A stretch of DNA of 64,000 nt from Acinetobacter baylyi DSM 14961 = CIP 107474 (GTDB lineage Bacteria > Pseudomonadota > Gammaproteobacteria > Pseudomonadales > Moraxellaceae), in assembly GCF_000368685.1 (NCBI RefSeq), contig NZ_KB849623.1, forward strand, positions 186,001 through 250,000. The letters run 5' to 3'. Under the pieces are notes generated by a model. It made no database searches and was not told the DNA's origin. It saw only the letters and a list, made by a program, of their open reading frames with translations. Made by a program: the position numbers and the translations under genes. Numbering within the stretch: the stretch's first letter is position 1; every line of letters begins with the position of its first letter. Shown piece by piece: positions 28,275 to 37,033 of the stretch.

Positions 28275-29030
28275 ATGACTGCTCAAACACTTAAAAATAA
28301 AGTGGTTTTAATTACTGGTGGTGCAAAAAATCTCGGTGGATTAATTTCAAGAAAATTTGCTGAGCAAGGTGCAAAACTGGCAATTCATTACAACAGTGAA
28401 TCCACTAAAGCCGACGCTGAAAAAACACTGGCTGATGTGCAAGCACTAGGTGCAGATGCCATATTATTACAAGGTGATCTGAGTTCAATTGATCGTATTG
28501 AAGCGCTATTTGTCAAAACCAAAGCACATTTTGGTGGTATCGATATTGCCATCAATACTGTGGGTCGAGTTCTTAAAAAACCGTTTCTGGAAACCACCGA
28601 AACTGAATTTGATTCAATGAGTGATATCAACTCTAAAATTGCTTACTTCTTTATCCAGTCGGCAGGTCGTCATCTGAATGATGGCGGTAAAATCTGTACT
28701 ATTGTCACTTCATTATTGGCAGCTTATACGGGTCTTTACTCGACTTATGAAGGTTTAAAAGCACCTGTGGAACACTACACCCGCGCCGCCTCTAAAGAGT
28801 TTGGTGAGCGTGGTATTTCTGTGACTGCTGTTGCACCAGGCCCAATGGATACGCCATTTTTCTATGGTCAGGAAGCACCAGAAGCTGTGGCTTATCACAA
28901 ATCGGCTTCTGCCCTTGGCGGCCTCACCAAAATTGAAGATATCGAACCTTTGGTACGTTTCTTGGTTACTGAAGGCTGGTGGATTACAGGTCAAACCATT
29001 TTTGCGAATGGGGGTTATACCACACGTTAA
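28275..29030 (+). CDS. Short-chain dehydrogenase/reductase (SDR) family oxidoreductase
   Basis: A 251-residue classical SDR. The cofactor-binding motif is 'ITGGAKNLGG' near residue 15, with 'NTVGR' in place of NNAG. The catalytic Y158-x3-K162 lies in 'YEGLK', with a Ser about 12 residues before it. 'VAPGPMDTPFF' matches the family PG loop, and the protein ends at the typical 'TGQTIFANGGY'. It reduces or oxidises an unknown carbonyl/alcohol with NAD(P)H. A clear Shine-Dalgarno (AAGGGAAACAAC) precedes the ATG. The divergent LysR gene is the likely regulator. Confidence 0.87.
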   Translation: MTAQTLKNKVVLITGGAKNLGGLISRKFAEQGAKLAIHYNSESTKADAEKTLADVQALGADAILLQGDLSSIDRIEALFVKTKAHFGGIDIAINTVGRVLKKPFLETTETEFDSMSDINSKIAYFFIQSAGRHLNDGGKICTIVTSLLAAYTGLYSTYEGLKAPVEHYTRAASKEFGERGISVTAVAPGPMDTPFFYGQEAPEAVAYHKSASALGGLTKIEDIEPLVRFLVTEGWWITGQTIFANGGYTTR

Positions 29031-29040
29031 TGATTCGACT

Positions 29041-29073
29041 TGGCTAGGGAAGCCCTATTCCCTAGCCATTTTT
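29041..29073 (+). terminator. Terminator of the SDR gene
   Basis: An 11-bp perfect stem (29041-29051 with 29058-29068) has a six-base loop followed by T-rich sequence. Confidence 0.82.
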
Positions 29074-29153
29074 ATTGAAGACTACATCGTGATTTTACTG
29101 AGATATGTTCAATCACATGGACCGATTTTAAAAATGACGGTGTTAGAGAAAAA

Positions 29154-30311
29154 TTATAGAAATTCTTCCAAGACTGAATTTAAAAACAGATGCCCTTGCT
29201 CGGTGCAGGCAATTCGCTCGGGATCATTCACCAATAATTTTTTCTGACGCAAAGCATTTAGGGCAGGCTCAATATCGACCAGTGATAATCCTGTACGCTG
29301 CTCATACAAGTTTGTCGCTACACCCTCATTTAAACGCAGTGCATTCATCATAAATTCAAATGGTAATTCATCTGCTTCAATACGTTTCCACTGTACATGC
29401 TCGGCTGGAACTTTAGCGAGATAATCCTTAGGCAAACGCGTTTTCTGAAACCGATAAACACCATCAGGTTGTGTGACTTTGCCATGTGCCCCTGCGCCAA
29501 TCGCCAGATAATCGCCAAATTGCCAATAATTCAAATTATGTGCTGAAGGTTTTTCTTTGCGCCATGCAGAAACTTCATAATTGCTAAAACCCTGTGCTTT
29601 TAAATACTGCTCACCTTGTCGTTGAATCTGTTCAAGAATTTCATCTTGTGGTAAGACAGGCTGAGTTCTAAAAAAAACGGTATTGGGCTCAATGGTCAAT
29701 TGATACCAACTGATATGTGTTGCGCCATTGTCTACCGCAAGTTTTAAGTCGAGTAACGCTTGCTCTAAAGTTTGTTGTGACAATCCATGCATTAAATCGG
29801 CATTCACACGCTCAAAACCCGCCTGTTTTGCCAATTTGATCGCTTCAATTGCATTCTCTGAACTATGAATACGCCCGAGACGCTCTAAATGATCCTGATC
29901 AAAACTTTGTACCCCAAGCGATAACCGATTAATTCCCGCTTCTAAATAATCGGCAAAAGGATCATGTTCGACCGTTCCTGGATTAGCTTCTAATGTAATT
30001 TCACAGTCCTGTTCGAAATCGACTAAAGCACGTATTTTTTCAAACAGCCATTGATAACCTTGGGCAGAAATCAGCGATGGCGTACCTCCGCCAATAAAGA
30101 CACTATGAATCTTGCGTCCCTGAACAAATTTCACCTGCGTTTCAAAATCAGCCACCAATGCCTGTAAATATTGTTGCTCTAGCTCCAGTGATAAAGCGCC
30201 ATTAGGCACAGCATGTGAATTAAAATCACAGTAAGGACACTTACGTACACACCACGGCATATGGATATATAATGACAGTGGAATTTCGGCAGGGTTAAGT
30301 AAAACAGTCAA
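29154..30311 (-). CDS. hemW: Radical SAM family haem chaperone HemW
   Basis: A 385-residue protein with the radical-SAM cluster motif C21-x3-C25-x2-C28 in 'MPWCVRKCPYCDF', then 'FIGGGTPSL' and 'SLGVQSFDQDHLERLGR'. The C-terminal HemN-like domain includes 'LPFEFMMNALRLNEGV'. The cysteine after the last cluster Cys that is present in true HemN (CxxxCxxCxC) is absent, and the length is HemW-like. So it is the haem-inserting chaperone rather than coproporphyrinogen oxidase. It acts in the cytoplasm or at the membrane to deliver haem to respiratory enzymes. Confidence 0.93.
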   Translation of the reverse strand: MTVLLNPAEIPLSLYIHMPWCVRKCPYCDFNSHAVPNGALSLELEQQYLQALVADFETQVKFVQGRKIHSVFIGGGTPSLISAQGYQWLFEKIRALVDFEQDCEITLEANPGTVEHDPFADYLEAGINRLSLGVQSFDQDHLERLGRIHSSENAIEAIKLAKQAGFERVNADLMHGLSQQTLEQALLDLKLAVDNGATHISWYQLTIEPNTVFFRTQPVLPQDEILEQIQRQGEQYLKAQGFSNYEVSAWRKEKPSAHNLNYWQFGDYLAIGAGAHGKVTQPDGVYRFQKTRLPKDYLAKVPAEHVQWKRIEADELPFEFMMNALRLNEGVATNLYEQRTGLSLVDIEPALNALRQKKLLVNDPERIACTEQGHLFLNSVLEEFL

Positions 30312-30429
30312 AAAGTGTGCTCAGACAATGAAACTGCATTAGTTTAACATGACTATAGCAATCACATACGCTCAAGCCGTTCGAATTGCTTTAGACTAAA
30401 AATAACCAAAAACACAATATGGAATAATA

Positions 30430-30891
30430 ATGCTAAAAATCTCCTCGCAACTCGTTTTGCTTTTACCTTTGGCACTTGGAATCGGCATTGCAATGTCAGT
30501 GCAAACCGCTTTAAACACTCAACTCAGAGATTATTTGGACTCTCCCTTACAAGCAGCTTTTTTTTCGTTTCTGATCGGGACAATCGTTTTGGGGGTATTC
30601 GTCATGTTTCAGGATGCAGAAAAACCCTCCATTTCTCAGCTTTTCGAAATTCCATGGTTTCTCTGGTTAGGTGGATTTTTAGGGGTTTATGCGATTAGTT
30701 TGAGCATTTATACTGCACCGAAGCTCGGCTTTCTCACCTTATCGGGTTTGATCATTTTTGGGCAAATTGCCATGTCGATGCTTCTGGACCATTTTGGTTG
30801 GCTTGGCACAGACAAAGTGCCTGTAAACTGGCAGCGGCTAATTGGGGCACTGATGATTTTTATTGGGGTAATTTTTACCTTTCAACGCTAA
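30430..30891 (+). CDS. DMT-superfamily small membrane transporter (YdcZ/DUF606-like)
   Basis: A 153-residue protein with five hydrophobic segments (about 8-26, 43-62, 75-93, 98-118 and 133-151). This is the size and layout of the YdcZ/DUF606 half-size members of the drug/metabolite transporter superfamily, which probably act as dimers. The first helix ends in 'QTALNTQLRDYL', like the family. It precedes the MATE gene by 28 bases in the same direction, so the two may be co-transcribed. The substrate is unknown. Confidence 0.82.
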   Translation: MLKISSQLVLLLPLALGIGIAMSVQTALNTQLRDYLDSPLQAAFFSFLIGTIVLGVFVMFQDAEKPSISQLFEIPWFLWLGGFLGVYAISLSIYTAPKLGFLTLSGLIIFGQIAMSMLLDHFGWLGTDKVPVNWQRLIGALMIFIGVIFTFQR

Positions 30892-30919
30892 ATTTTATAT
30901 TGATAGATGAGTATTTTTT

Positions 30920-32269
30920 GTGGCAAAAGTTGCGGGCTTCCGCTTTGAGTTAAAACAGCTATTCCACCTGATGTGGCCAATTTTGATTACGCAATTTGCG
31001 CAAGCAGGTTTGGGGCTCATCGATACCATCATGGCAGGACATTTATCTGCCAATGATCTGGCTGCAATTGCGGTTGGTGTTGGCTTATGGATGCCAGTCA
31101 TGCTGCTATTTAGTGCCATCATGATTGCAACTACCCCCTTGGTCGCGGAAGCAAAAGGCGCCAGAACGCCAGAACATATTCCTGTTATTGTTCGCCAGTC
31201 ATTGTGGGTTGCGGTTTCACTTGGTGTGATCGCGATGCTGATTTTACAACTCATGCCTTTTTTACTGCCGATCTTGGGCGTTCCCGAAAGTTTACAGCCC
31301 AAAGCTGGCTTGTTTTTACATGCCATTGGTTTTGGCATGCCCGCAGTGACCATGTATGCTGCGTTACGGGGCTATTCCGAGGCACTTGGCTATCCCCGAC
31401 CAGTCACCGTCATCAGTCTATTAGCACTGGTTGTGCTGGTTCCACTGAATTATATTTTTATGTATGGTATCGGCCCTGTACCGCACTTAGGCAGTGCAGG
31501 CTGTGGTTTTGCAACTGCCATTTTACAATGGCTGATGCTGATCACACTGGCCAGCTATATATATCGTGCCAAAGCCTATCAAAGCACTCAAGTGTTTAGT
31601 CATTGGGAAAGAATCAATCTCACGTTAGTCAAACGTATTTTAAAACTCGGTTTGCCCATTGGATTAGCGGTATTTTTTGAAGTCAGTATCTTTAGTACAG
31701 GGGCAATTGTATTAAGTCCACTGGGTGATACATTGGTCGCTGCGCATCAGATTGCCATGTCGGTCACATCGCAACTGTTTATGATTCCGATGTCACTGGC
31801 GATTGCACTGACCATTCGGGTGGGAATGTATTATGGAGAAAAAAACTGGGTATCCATGCGTCTCGTACAGAAACTCGGACTTGCAACTGCCACTTTTTTT
31901 GCTATGTGTACCATGAGCCTGATCTGGTTTGCACGCCCACAAATTGTCGCAATTTATACCCAAGATCCAGCCGTATTTGATATTGCTTTATATTTACTAC
32001 TTTTTGCGATGGCTTATCAATTGATGGATGCCTGGCAAGTGGGTGCCGCAGGCTGTCTTCGTGGCATGCAGGACACCAAAGGTCCGATGTGGATCACCCT
32101 GATTGCGTATTGGGTCGTTGCATTTCCAGTTGGAACTTATCTCGCACGTGTCGCAAAAATGGGGCCTGCGGGTGTTTGGTTGGGTTTAATCACTGGTTTA
32201 AGCATTGCCTGCGTTTTACTTTTGATGCGTTTATATCGCAATAACCATAAGTTGGCGCAACAATCATAA
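30920..32269 (+). CDS. abeM: MATE-family multidrug efflux transporter, NorM/AbeM type
   Basis: A 449-residue inner-membrane protein with 12 hydrophobic helices in two similar halves. From memory it closely resembles Acinetobacter AbeM, a proton- or sodium-driven exporter of fluoroquinolones, dyes and other cations: 'LMWPILITQFAQAGLGLIDTI', 'MYAALRGYSEALGYPRP' and 'LGSAGCGFATAILQWL' are shared. Translation appears to begin at GTG (30920). The DMT gene is just upstream. The gene is convergent with the acyl-CoA-dehydrogenase-like genes and separated from them by a long inverted repeat. Confidence 0.9.
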   Translation: MAKVAGFRFELKQLFHLMWPILITQFAQAGLGLIDTIMAGHLSANDLAAIAVGVGLWMPVMLLFSAIMIATTPLVAEAKGARTPEHIPVIVRQSLWVAVSLGVIAMLILQLMPFLLPILGVPESLQPKAGLFLHAIGFGMPAVTMYAALRGYSEALGYPRPVTVISLLALVVLVPLNYIFMYGIGPVPHLGSAGCGFATAILQWLMLITLASYIYRAKAYQSTQVFSHWERINLTLVKRILKLGLPIGLAVFFEVSIFSTGAIVLSPLGDTLVAAHQIAMSVTSQLFMIPMSLAIALTIRVGMYYGEKNWVSMRLVQKLGLATATFFAMCTMSLIWFARPQIVAIYTQDPAVFDIALYLLLFAMAYQLMDAWQVGAAGCLRGMQDTKGPMWITLIAYWVVAFPVGTYLARVAKMGPAGVWLGLITGLSIACVLLLMRLYRNNHKLAQQS

Positions 32270-32275
32270 AGAAAG

Positions 32276-32320
32276 AAATCCTTCCAACGGATTAAGGTCA
32301 TCAATCCATTGAAAGGATTT
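32276..32320. terminator. Long hairpin terminator between abeM and the SfnB-like genes
   Basis: An 18-base arm (32276-32293) is complementary to 32303-32320 with two exceptions. On the minus strand those two positions become G-U wobbles, giving an unbroken 18-bp stem with a nine-base loop. T-rich sequence follows on the minus side, so it mainly suits the minus-strand operon. Confidence 0.75.
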
Positions 32321-32331
32321 GAAGCAGAATA

Positions 32332-33582
32332 TCAGGCAGATTTTGCTTGTGGACTTGCGCCAATTTGCCAGACAAAAGGTAATTCTGCCCGATTGACTTC
32401 CCAATCCCCAATCGCTTTTTCTTTATAGATCAGTGGATTGTGAGATGATACCGTTCTTGCATTACGCCAGAAACGATCCAGTTGTTTACTGGTACTTGCA
32501 GCCGATGCACTTAAAGCATTGAATAATTGACTTGTTAAGCCAAGAACCAATTCTGCAATCACTACCTGCCCTTGTGCAGACTCAAGCTCTGCATCAATAT
32601 TGGCCTGATGCTCTTTTTCACCGTCTTCAGCAAAATGGCTTAAATAGGCACGCTGTAATGCCTCAGCAGTACGTTGGGTAATGGCCTCACTGGCATAGGC
32701 CTGTGCAGATGCCTTACCAATGACTTGTAACACTTGAGGATCATGTCGTACCAGATCGGCATTGCCATGACTGAAAATACGCTTACGATCCCGCACTTCC
32801 TGACTAAATGTTTCTACAGCAGCGTATGCAATACCCGACAATGTAGCCAGATGAATTACCTGATAAAATGCAGTCTGGTATTTGAAACGCTGATCAAACG
32901 GCAAAATATGTGAAATAGGTACTTCTACCTGATCAATGGTTATGGTGCCACTTCCTGTTGTTTTTTGACCAAAACCATCCCAATCATCTTTGATCTCGAC
33001 CCCTTGCGCATGACGACTAATCGCTGCAATCACATTTTGCTGGCTCACTTCGTCAAATGCAAACAGATCAATCCAGTCAGAGAAAATACTCCCTGTCGAA
33101 TAATATTTTTCGCCACTCACAATACGCTGGCCTACACTATTTTGAGTAACTCGGGTAATGACATCACCAATCTGTACATTGCCCACTTCAGTCCAGGCAT
33201 TTCCAACCAGGTCTCCTGCAACAAAGCGCTGAAACCAGATTTGCTGTGATTGCGTTTTATGTGCAATCAAACGATCTTCGACAAAAGCAAAATGTCCACG
33301 CAATGCCTGTACAATATTGGAATCAGCTTTCGCCAGCTCAGTCAGCAACTGAAAAAGCTGAGGTAAAGAAAGACCTTCCCCGCCATAACGAACAGGTACA
33401 CGTACTGCACCAAAGCCTGCTTGTTTAAGCCATTCGATTTGCTCGAAAGGCAAAATTCGTTGCTGTTCACGTGCTAAAGCACCTGCTGCAATTTTTTCAA
33501 AAATAGGGCGAAATTTGGTTGCAACCGTTTCATAATCTGCACCTAAAGAAAGCTGCTCTTGAATATGTTCAAATTGACTCAT
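32332..33582 (-). CDS. Acyl-CoA-dehydrogenase-like flavin monooxygenase (DszC/SfnB group)
   Basis: A 416-residue protein of the acyl-CoA dehydrogenase fold. It has the N-terminal helical domain, a middle beta domain with 'GNAWTEVGNVQIGD' and 'GEKYYSTGS', and a C-terminal helical domain ending in 'RFWRNARTVSSHNPLIYK'. The R-x-x-R-x-x-H ending and the altered FAD loop resemble DszC/SfnB-type FMNH2-dependent monooxygenases that release sulfur from organosulfur compounds, rather than true acyl-CoA dehydrogenases. A GAGGA Shine-Dalgarno precedes the ATG. It follows a paralogue by 39 bases in one operon. The substrate is unknown. Confidence 0.8.
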   Translation of the reverse strand: MSQFEHIQEQLSLGADYETVATKFRPIFEKIAAGALAREQQRILPFEQIEWLKQAGFGAVRVPVRYGGEGLSLPQLFQLLTELAKADSNIVQALRGHFAFVEDRLIAHKTQSQQIWFQRFVAGDLVGNAWTEVGNVQIGDVITRVTQNSVGQRIVSGEKYYSTGSIFSDWIDLFAFDEVSQQNVIAAISRHAQGVEIKDDWDGFGQKTTGSGTITIDQVEVPISHILPFDQRFKYQTAFYQVIHLATLSGIAYAAVETFSQEVRDRKRIFSHGNADLVRHDPQVLQVIGKASAQAYASEAITQRTAEALQRAYLSHFAEDGEKEHQANIDAELESAQGQVVIAELVLGLTSQLFNALSASAASTSKQLDRFWRNARTVSSHNPLIYKEKAIGDWEVNRAELPFVWQIGASPQAKSA

Positions 33583-33621
33583 GGTTTAATCCTCATTTTT
33601 ATCTTTGTTTTAGCTTTTTCC

Positions 33622-34878
33622 TTAACTCCACGGATGGCGTGGCGGCTGTACATTATTTAAGTAATAGTTACCCACAATGTGATACTTCCAGCGCACAGGA
33701 TCATGTAATGTGTGAGTTCGTGCATTACGCCAGTGGCGGTCCAGATTCAGCTCTGACAAGGTTGAACGTGTTCCTGATAACTCAAATAGCTTATTACTTG
33801 CCAACAAAGCAATTTCAGTAGTCAGTACTTTTGCTTCCGCCACAAGTAAGGTCGCTTGTGCGACATTTTCTTCGCTAGGTTGTACAATTGCCTGATCAAT
33901 CTGGTCGGCTGCCAAATCCAGAACAGCTTCGGCAGCACGCAACTTGATTTTTAGATCACCAATGCTGGCAATGGTATAAGGATCGTCAGTTGCACGTTCA
34001 AGCCCTGAATCAATCCATGGTCGACTATGTGTTTTGACATAACCAATCGTTTCTTCAATTGCACCTCGTGCAATTCCTGCATCAACTGCTGCCTGAATAA
34101 ACTGTGAAATCGCACCTGCTGGCGTTGGGCGTTCAAATGCATGGTGAATAGGCACCAGATAATTTTCATTGACCTCAACCTGATTTAATTCAACCGTTCC
34201 ACTTGCTGTTGTGCGCTGCCCAAAACCAGACCAGTCATTAATAATATTTACACCTGAAGTATGTTGTGGTACCAATGCTGCAACGGGCAAGCCATCCTCA
34301 TTCACTGCAACGATTGGAATCCAATGTGCCAACAAAGCCCCTGTAGCAAAAAATTTTTGCCCATTAATTTCATAACCCTTGTCAGTTTTGCGAATGGTCG
34401 TTTCTAAATCTGCAACAGTTTTTGCATTTTTTTCAGAAAAGGCATTGCCTAAACGTGTCCCTTTTAACACCAGATTAAAAAAGAACTTTTGCTGTTCTGG
34501 ACTCGCATCCAAACGCAAATGCTCAATAAATACTAAATGATTTTGTGGAATCTGACCCAGAGAAGGATCCACACTTGAAATGGTTTTAATCACTTCTGCC
34601 ACAGTCCGATAACTGACGCCCGCACCACCAAATGACTTAGGGACAGTGATCGCCCATAATCCACTTTGTGAAAATTGCTGGATTTCATTCAATGGTAAGC
34701 GGCGCTCCTGATCACGCAACGATGCTTCTTTGGCAAATGTTTGTGCGAGCTTTTTTGCAGTTTCAACTGCTTCTTCATCTGAACGAATAATGTGCGCATC
34801 TTGTGTGTGCTCAAAAAAATTAAATGGCACAGAATTTGCTCGATATTCTTCACTATGAGCGACATTTAAATGACTCAT
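33622..34878 (-). CDS. SfnB-family sulfur-acquisition oxidoreductase
   Basis: A 418-residue paralogue of the downstream gene with the same fold. Shared elements are 'GTRLGNAFSEKNAKT', 'INGQKFFATGALLAHW', 'INDWSGFGQRTTASGTVELNQVEV' and a terminal 'DRHWRNARTHTLHDPVRWKYH'. These match the SfnB group, linked in Pseudomonas to use of sulfones and dimethyl sulfide under sulfate limitation, with reduced flavin from a separate reductase. An AGAGGG site lies nine bases before the ATG. It is the first gene of a two-gene operon; no flavin reductase or sulfonate transporter is adjacent in the window. Confidence 0.82.
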   Translation of the reverse strand: MSHLNVAHSEEYRANSVPFNFFEHTQDAHIIRSDEEAVETAKKLAQTFAKEASLRDQERRLPLNEIQQFSQSGLWAITVPKSFGGAGVSYRTVAEVIKTISSVDPSLGQIPQNHLVFIEHLRLDASPEQQKFFFNLVLKGTRLGNAFSEKNAKTVADLETTIRKTDKGYEINGQKFFATGALLAHWIPIVAVNEDGLPVAALVPQHTSGVNIINDWSGFGQRTTASGTVELNQVEVNENYLVPIHHAFERPTPAGAISQFIQAAVDAGIARGAIEETIGYVKTHSRPWIDSGLERATDDPYTIASIGDLKIKLRAAEAVLDLAADQIDQAIVQPSEENVAQATLLVAEAKVLTTEIALLASNKLFELSGTRSTLSELNLDRHWRNARTHTLHDPVRWKYHIVGNYYLNNVQPPRHPWS

Positions 34879-35125
34879 TCTGATCTACCCTCTTGATGAA
34901 TTGTGCTTATTTGTGACAACAACATAACACCAAAAAATGGGCTCACTTATAGAGATTAACGCATTGTTTATGAATTGTTTTTTGCAAAGCTTTTCAGAAA
35001 ATTGTATTTATTTAAGCTCTTGTTTACATTGTGGTATTAACAGCATCTAAACAATTTCAACTATGCAATCAATTTAATGTCACCTATGATCAAAACTGAA
35101 AAATCGCTATGCGAAGGTATCTAAT

Positions 35126-36427
35126 ATGGCAAAGAATGCGAGCTCACCGAGTCGACGTTTTATGAAGCTTGCAGGCATGACGGCAAGTATTGCAACCAAA
35201 ACGGTCTCCAACTCCATCCGTAATCTGACTGCCGATGATGAGCAAAAACTTGCCTCAAAAACCAAACTTTTTCAGGATATTGGCATCCAGATTGCGGATA
35301 CTCTGGGTGAAATGAAAGGCGCGGTCATGAAAGTGGGGCAAATTGCCTCACAATATAAAGATATCTTCCCACCCGAAGTGGCCAAAGCCATCGCAAAATT
35401 ACAGCGTCAGGCACCAGCCGTTCCTTTCAGCGCAATTCAACAGCAAGTGGAAAAAGAGCTCGGTAAACCGCTACTCCAGGCCTTTCAGTCTTTTGATCAA
35501 CAACCTTTTGCCGCAGCATCAATTGGTCAGGTACATCGGGCTGTTTTGCCAGACGGACAAGAAGTTGTGGTCAAAGTACAATATCCTGGCGTTGATGAAG
35601 CCTGTGAAAGTGATCTAAAACAGGTTCGTCTTGCTTTACGCTTGATGGGTGTGATCAAGATTGATAAAAAACTTCAGGATCAACTTTTTACAGAAATTCA
35701 GGACAGTCTGTCTGACGAGCTAAACTATGAAATTGAAGCTCAAAATCTTGAAGTCTTTAAAACGTTTCATCAACAACTAGATAATAAAATCATTATTCCG
35801 ACTGTATACAAGAACTATTCTTCACGACGTATTCTGACATTGAGTCTGGAACGTGGCGATTCCATTGAAACTGCAAGTACTTGGCCTCTTGAAACTCGAA
35901 ATCAAATTGGTCGACGTCTCATTCGTGCACTCGGACAAGAAATTTTTTACCTTAAACGTTTCCATTGTGACCCTCATCCTGGCAATTTTGCATTTCGTGA
36001 GGATGGTACTGTCATCATTTATGATTTTGGTGGTGTTAAAACATTAAGTAGCGATATCGTTAGTCATTTTAAACATTTGGTACAAGCTGCTCGCCAGCAA
36101 GATATTACCGCCATTGAAAATCATCTGGATGCCTTGCATTCGCTCTCGGATAAGGGATTATTCCCAGAAGAGCTTTATTTACAATGGTTAGAAGTGCTAT
36201 TACGTCCTCTTACTACACATTACGATTTTGCTGAAAATTCAGCACATCATGATGGTGTAACACTTGTAAAAAAATCTTTAAAATACTGGGATGTATTCAA
36301 GCCTTCACCAGATACGCTGATGGTCAATCGAACTATTTCTGGTCATTACTGGAATCTGATTCATTTAAAAGTGCATGATGATTTAAGCGATTTGTTTGAA
36401 GAGTTGGTACCAACCACCATTAACTAA
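35126..36427 (+). CDS. ABC1/UbiB (AarF) family atypical kinase
   Basis: A 433-residue protein of the UbiB/ADCK family. It has the N-terminal KxGQ motif ('VMKVGQIASQYKDIFPPEV'), the alanine-rich loop 'FAAASIGQVHRAVLPDG' that replaces the glycine-rich loop, the ATP-binding Lys in 'VVVKVQYPG', the catalytic 'FHCDPHPGNF', and the metal-binding 'IYDFGGVK'. Members support ubiquinone synthesis or lipid handling. It lacks the long C-terminal membrane helices of the UbiB found in the ubiE-ubiJ-ubiB cluster and no ubi gene is adjacent, so it is probably a second family member. Confidence 0.85.
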   Translation: MAKNASSPSRRFMKLAGMTASIATKTVSNSIRNLTADDEQKLASKTKLFQDIGIQIADTLGEMKGAVMKVGQIASQYKDIFPPEVAKAIAKLQRQAPAVPFSAIQQQVEKELGKPLLQAFQSFDQQPFAAASIGQVHRAVLPDGQEVVVKVQYPGVDEACESDLKQVRLALRLMGVIKIDKKLQDQLFTEIQDSLSDELNYEIEAQNLEVFKTFHQQLDNKIIIPTVYKNYSSRRILTLSLERGDSIETASTWPLETRNQIGRRLIRALGQEIFYLKRFHCDPHPGNFAFREDGTVIIYDFGGVKTLSSDIVSHFKHLVQAARQQDITAIENHLDALHSLSDKGLFPEELYLQWLEVLLRPLTTHYDFAENSAHHDGVTLVKKSLKYWDVFKPSPDTLMVNRTISGHYWNLIHLKVHDDLSDLFEELVPTTIN

Positions 36428-36464
36428 TTGATACAGGTATCTGCATAGAGATCATTGACTATAC

Positions 36465-36487
36465 AAAATGAAATAATATAACATTAC
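36465..36487. promoter_or_regulatory. Zur-box-like palindrome upstream of rpmE2
   Basis: A 23-base imperfect palindrome ends 31 bases before the rpmE2 start. Its right half is TATAACATTAC and its left half AAAATGAAATA, around one central base. Against the published gamma-proteobacterial Zur consensus (GAAATGTTATA, any base, TATAACATTTC), the right half matches 10 of 11 positions and the left 8 of 11. Zur represses zinc-independent L31 genes in many bacteria when zinc is plentiful, so the position makes sense. The match was made by eye. Confidence 0.6.
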
Positions 36488-36518
36488 ATAGTTAGGCAAG
36501 AATAAATTTGAGGTTAAT

Positions 36519-36767
36519 ATGAGACAAGGTATCCATCCAGAGTATCAACAAGTTTTGTTCCACGATACCAATGCAGACGCGTATTTTATTATTGGTAGTA
36601 CCATCCAAACCAAACAAACACGTGAATACGAAGGTAAGGTTTATCCTTACGTCACACTTGATATCTCAAGTGCATCGCATCCGTTTTACACTGGTGAAGT
36701 ACGTCAAGCAAGCAATGAAGGTCGTGTTGCCACATTCAATAAACGCTTTAGCCGTTTCAAACGTTAA
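36519..36767 (+). CDS. rpmE2: Zinc-independent 50S ribosomal protein L31 type B
   Basis: An 82-residue protein with the type-B L31 pattern: '[29 protein letters not shown]' at the start and 'HPFYTGEVR...[14 protein letters not shown]' at the end. It has no cysteine, so it lacks the CxxC zinc site of the ordinary L31. In many bacteria this form replaces the zinc-bound form when zinc is short, freeing zinc. A Zur-like box lies just upstream. AGGTTAAT before the ATG is the likely ribosome-binding site. A hairpin with a T-run follows at 36806-36847. Confidence 0.95.
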   Translation: MRQGIHPEYQQVLFHDTNADAYFIIGSTIQTKQTREYEGKVYPYVTLDISSASHPFYTGEVRQASNEGRVATFNKRFSRFKR

Positions 36768-36805
36768 TTTTTCCTTAAGTTTATTCATCTAAACTTATTG
36801 TATTG

Positions 36806-36847
36806 GAAGCCTATGGAACTATCTCCTCCACCTGGGCTTCTTTTTTT
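36806..36847 (+). terminator. Probable terminator of rpmE2
   Basis: GAAGCC (36806-36811) pairs with GGCTTC (36835-36840), followed by seven Ts. The loop is long but may contain an inner stem (TGG/CCA). Confidence 0.6.
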
Positions 36848-36870
36848 GTCTACATTTTCTTTATACCGTC

Positions 36871-36896
36871 TGTGTATAAAGCTTAAGTTATCCACA
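36871..36896. promoter_or_regulatory. Pair of opposed DnaA-box-like 9-mers
   Basis: TTATCCACA at 36888-36896 is a perfect match to the E. coli DnaA-box consensus. TGTGTATAA at 36871-36879 is the reverse complement of TTATACACA, one mismatch from it. They lie in the rpmE2-HopJ spacer. A nine-base match is weak evidence, so function is uncertain. Confidence 0.3.
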
Positions 36897-37033
36897 ATCT
36901 CAAAGATTTCATTTTAGTTTTATTCATCTGCATGATTTTCTGATTCATTTTTCATCGTCTTTCAGGCGGATATCGCCCCATTCAATGGTATGCTTGATCC
37001 TACTTTTGATATGCAATTGAATGACGGAACCCC

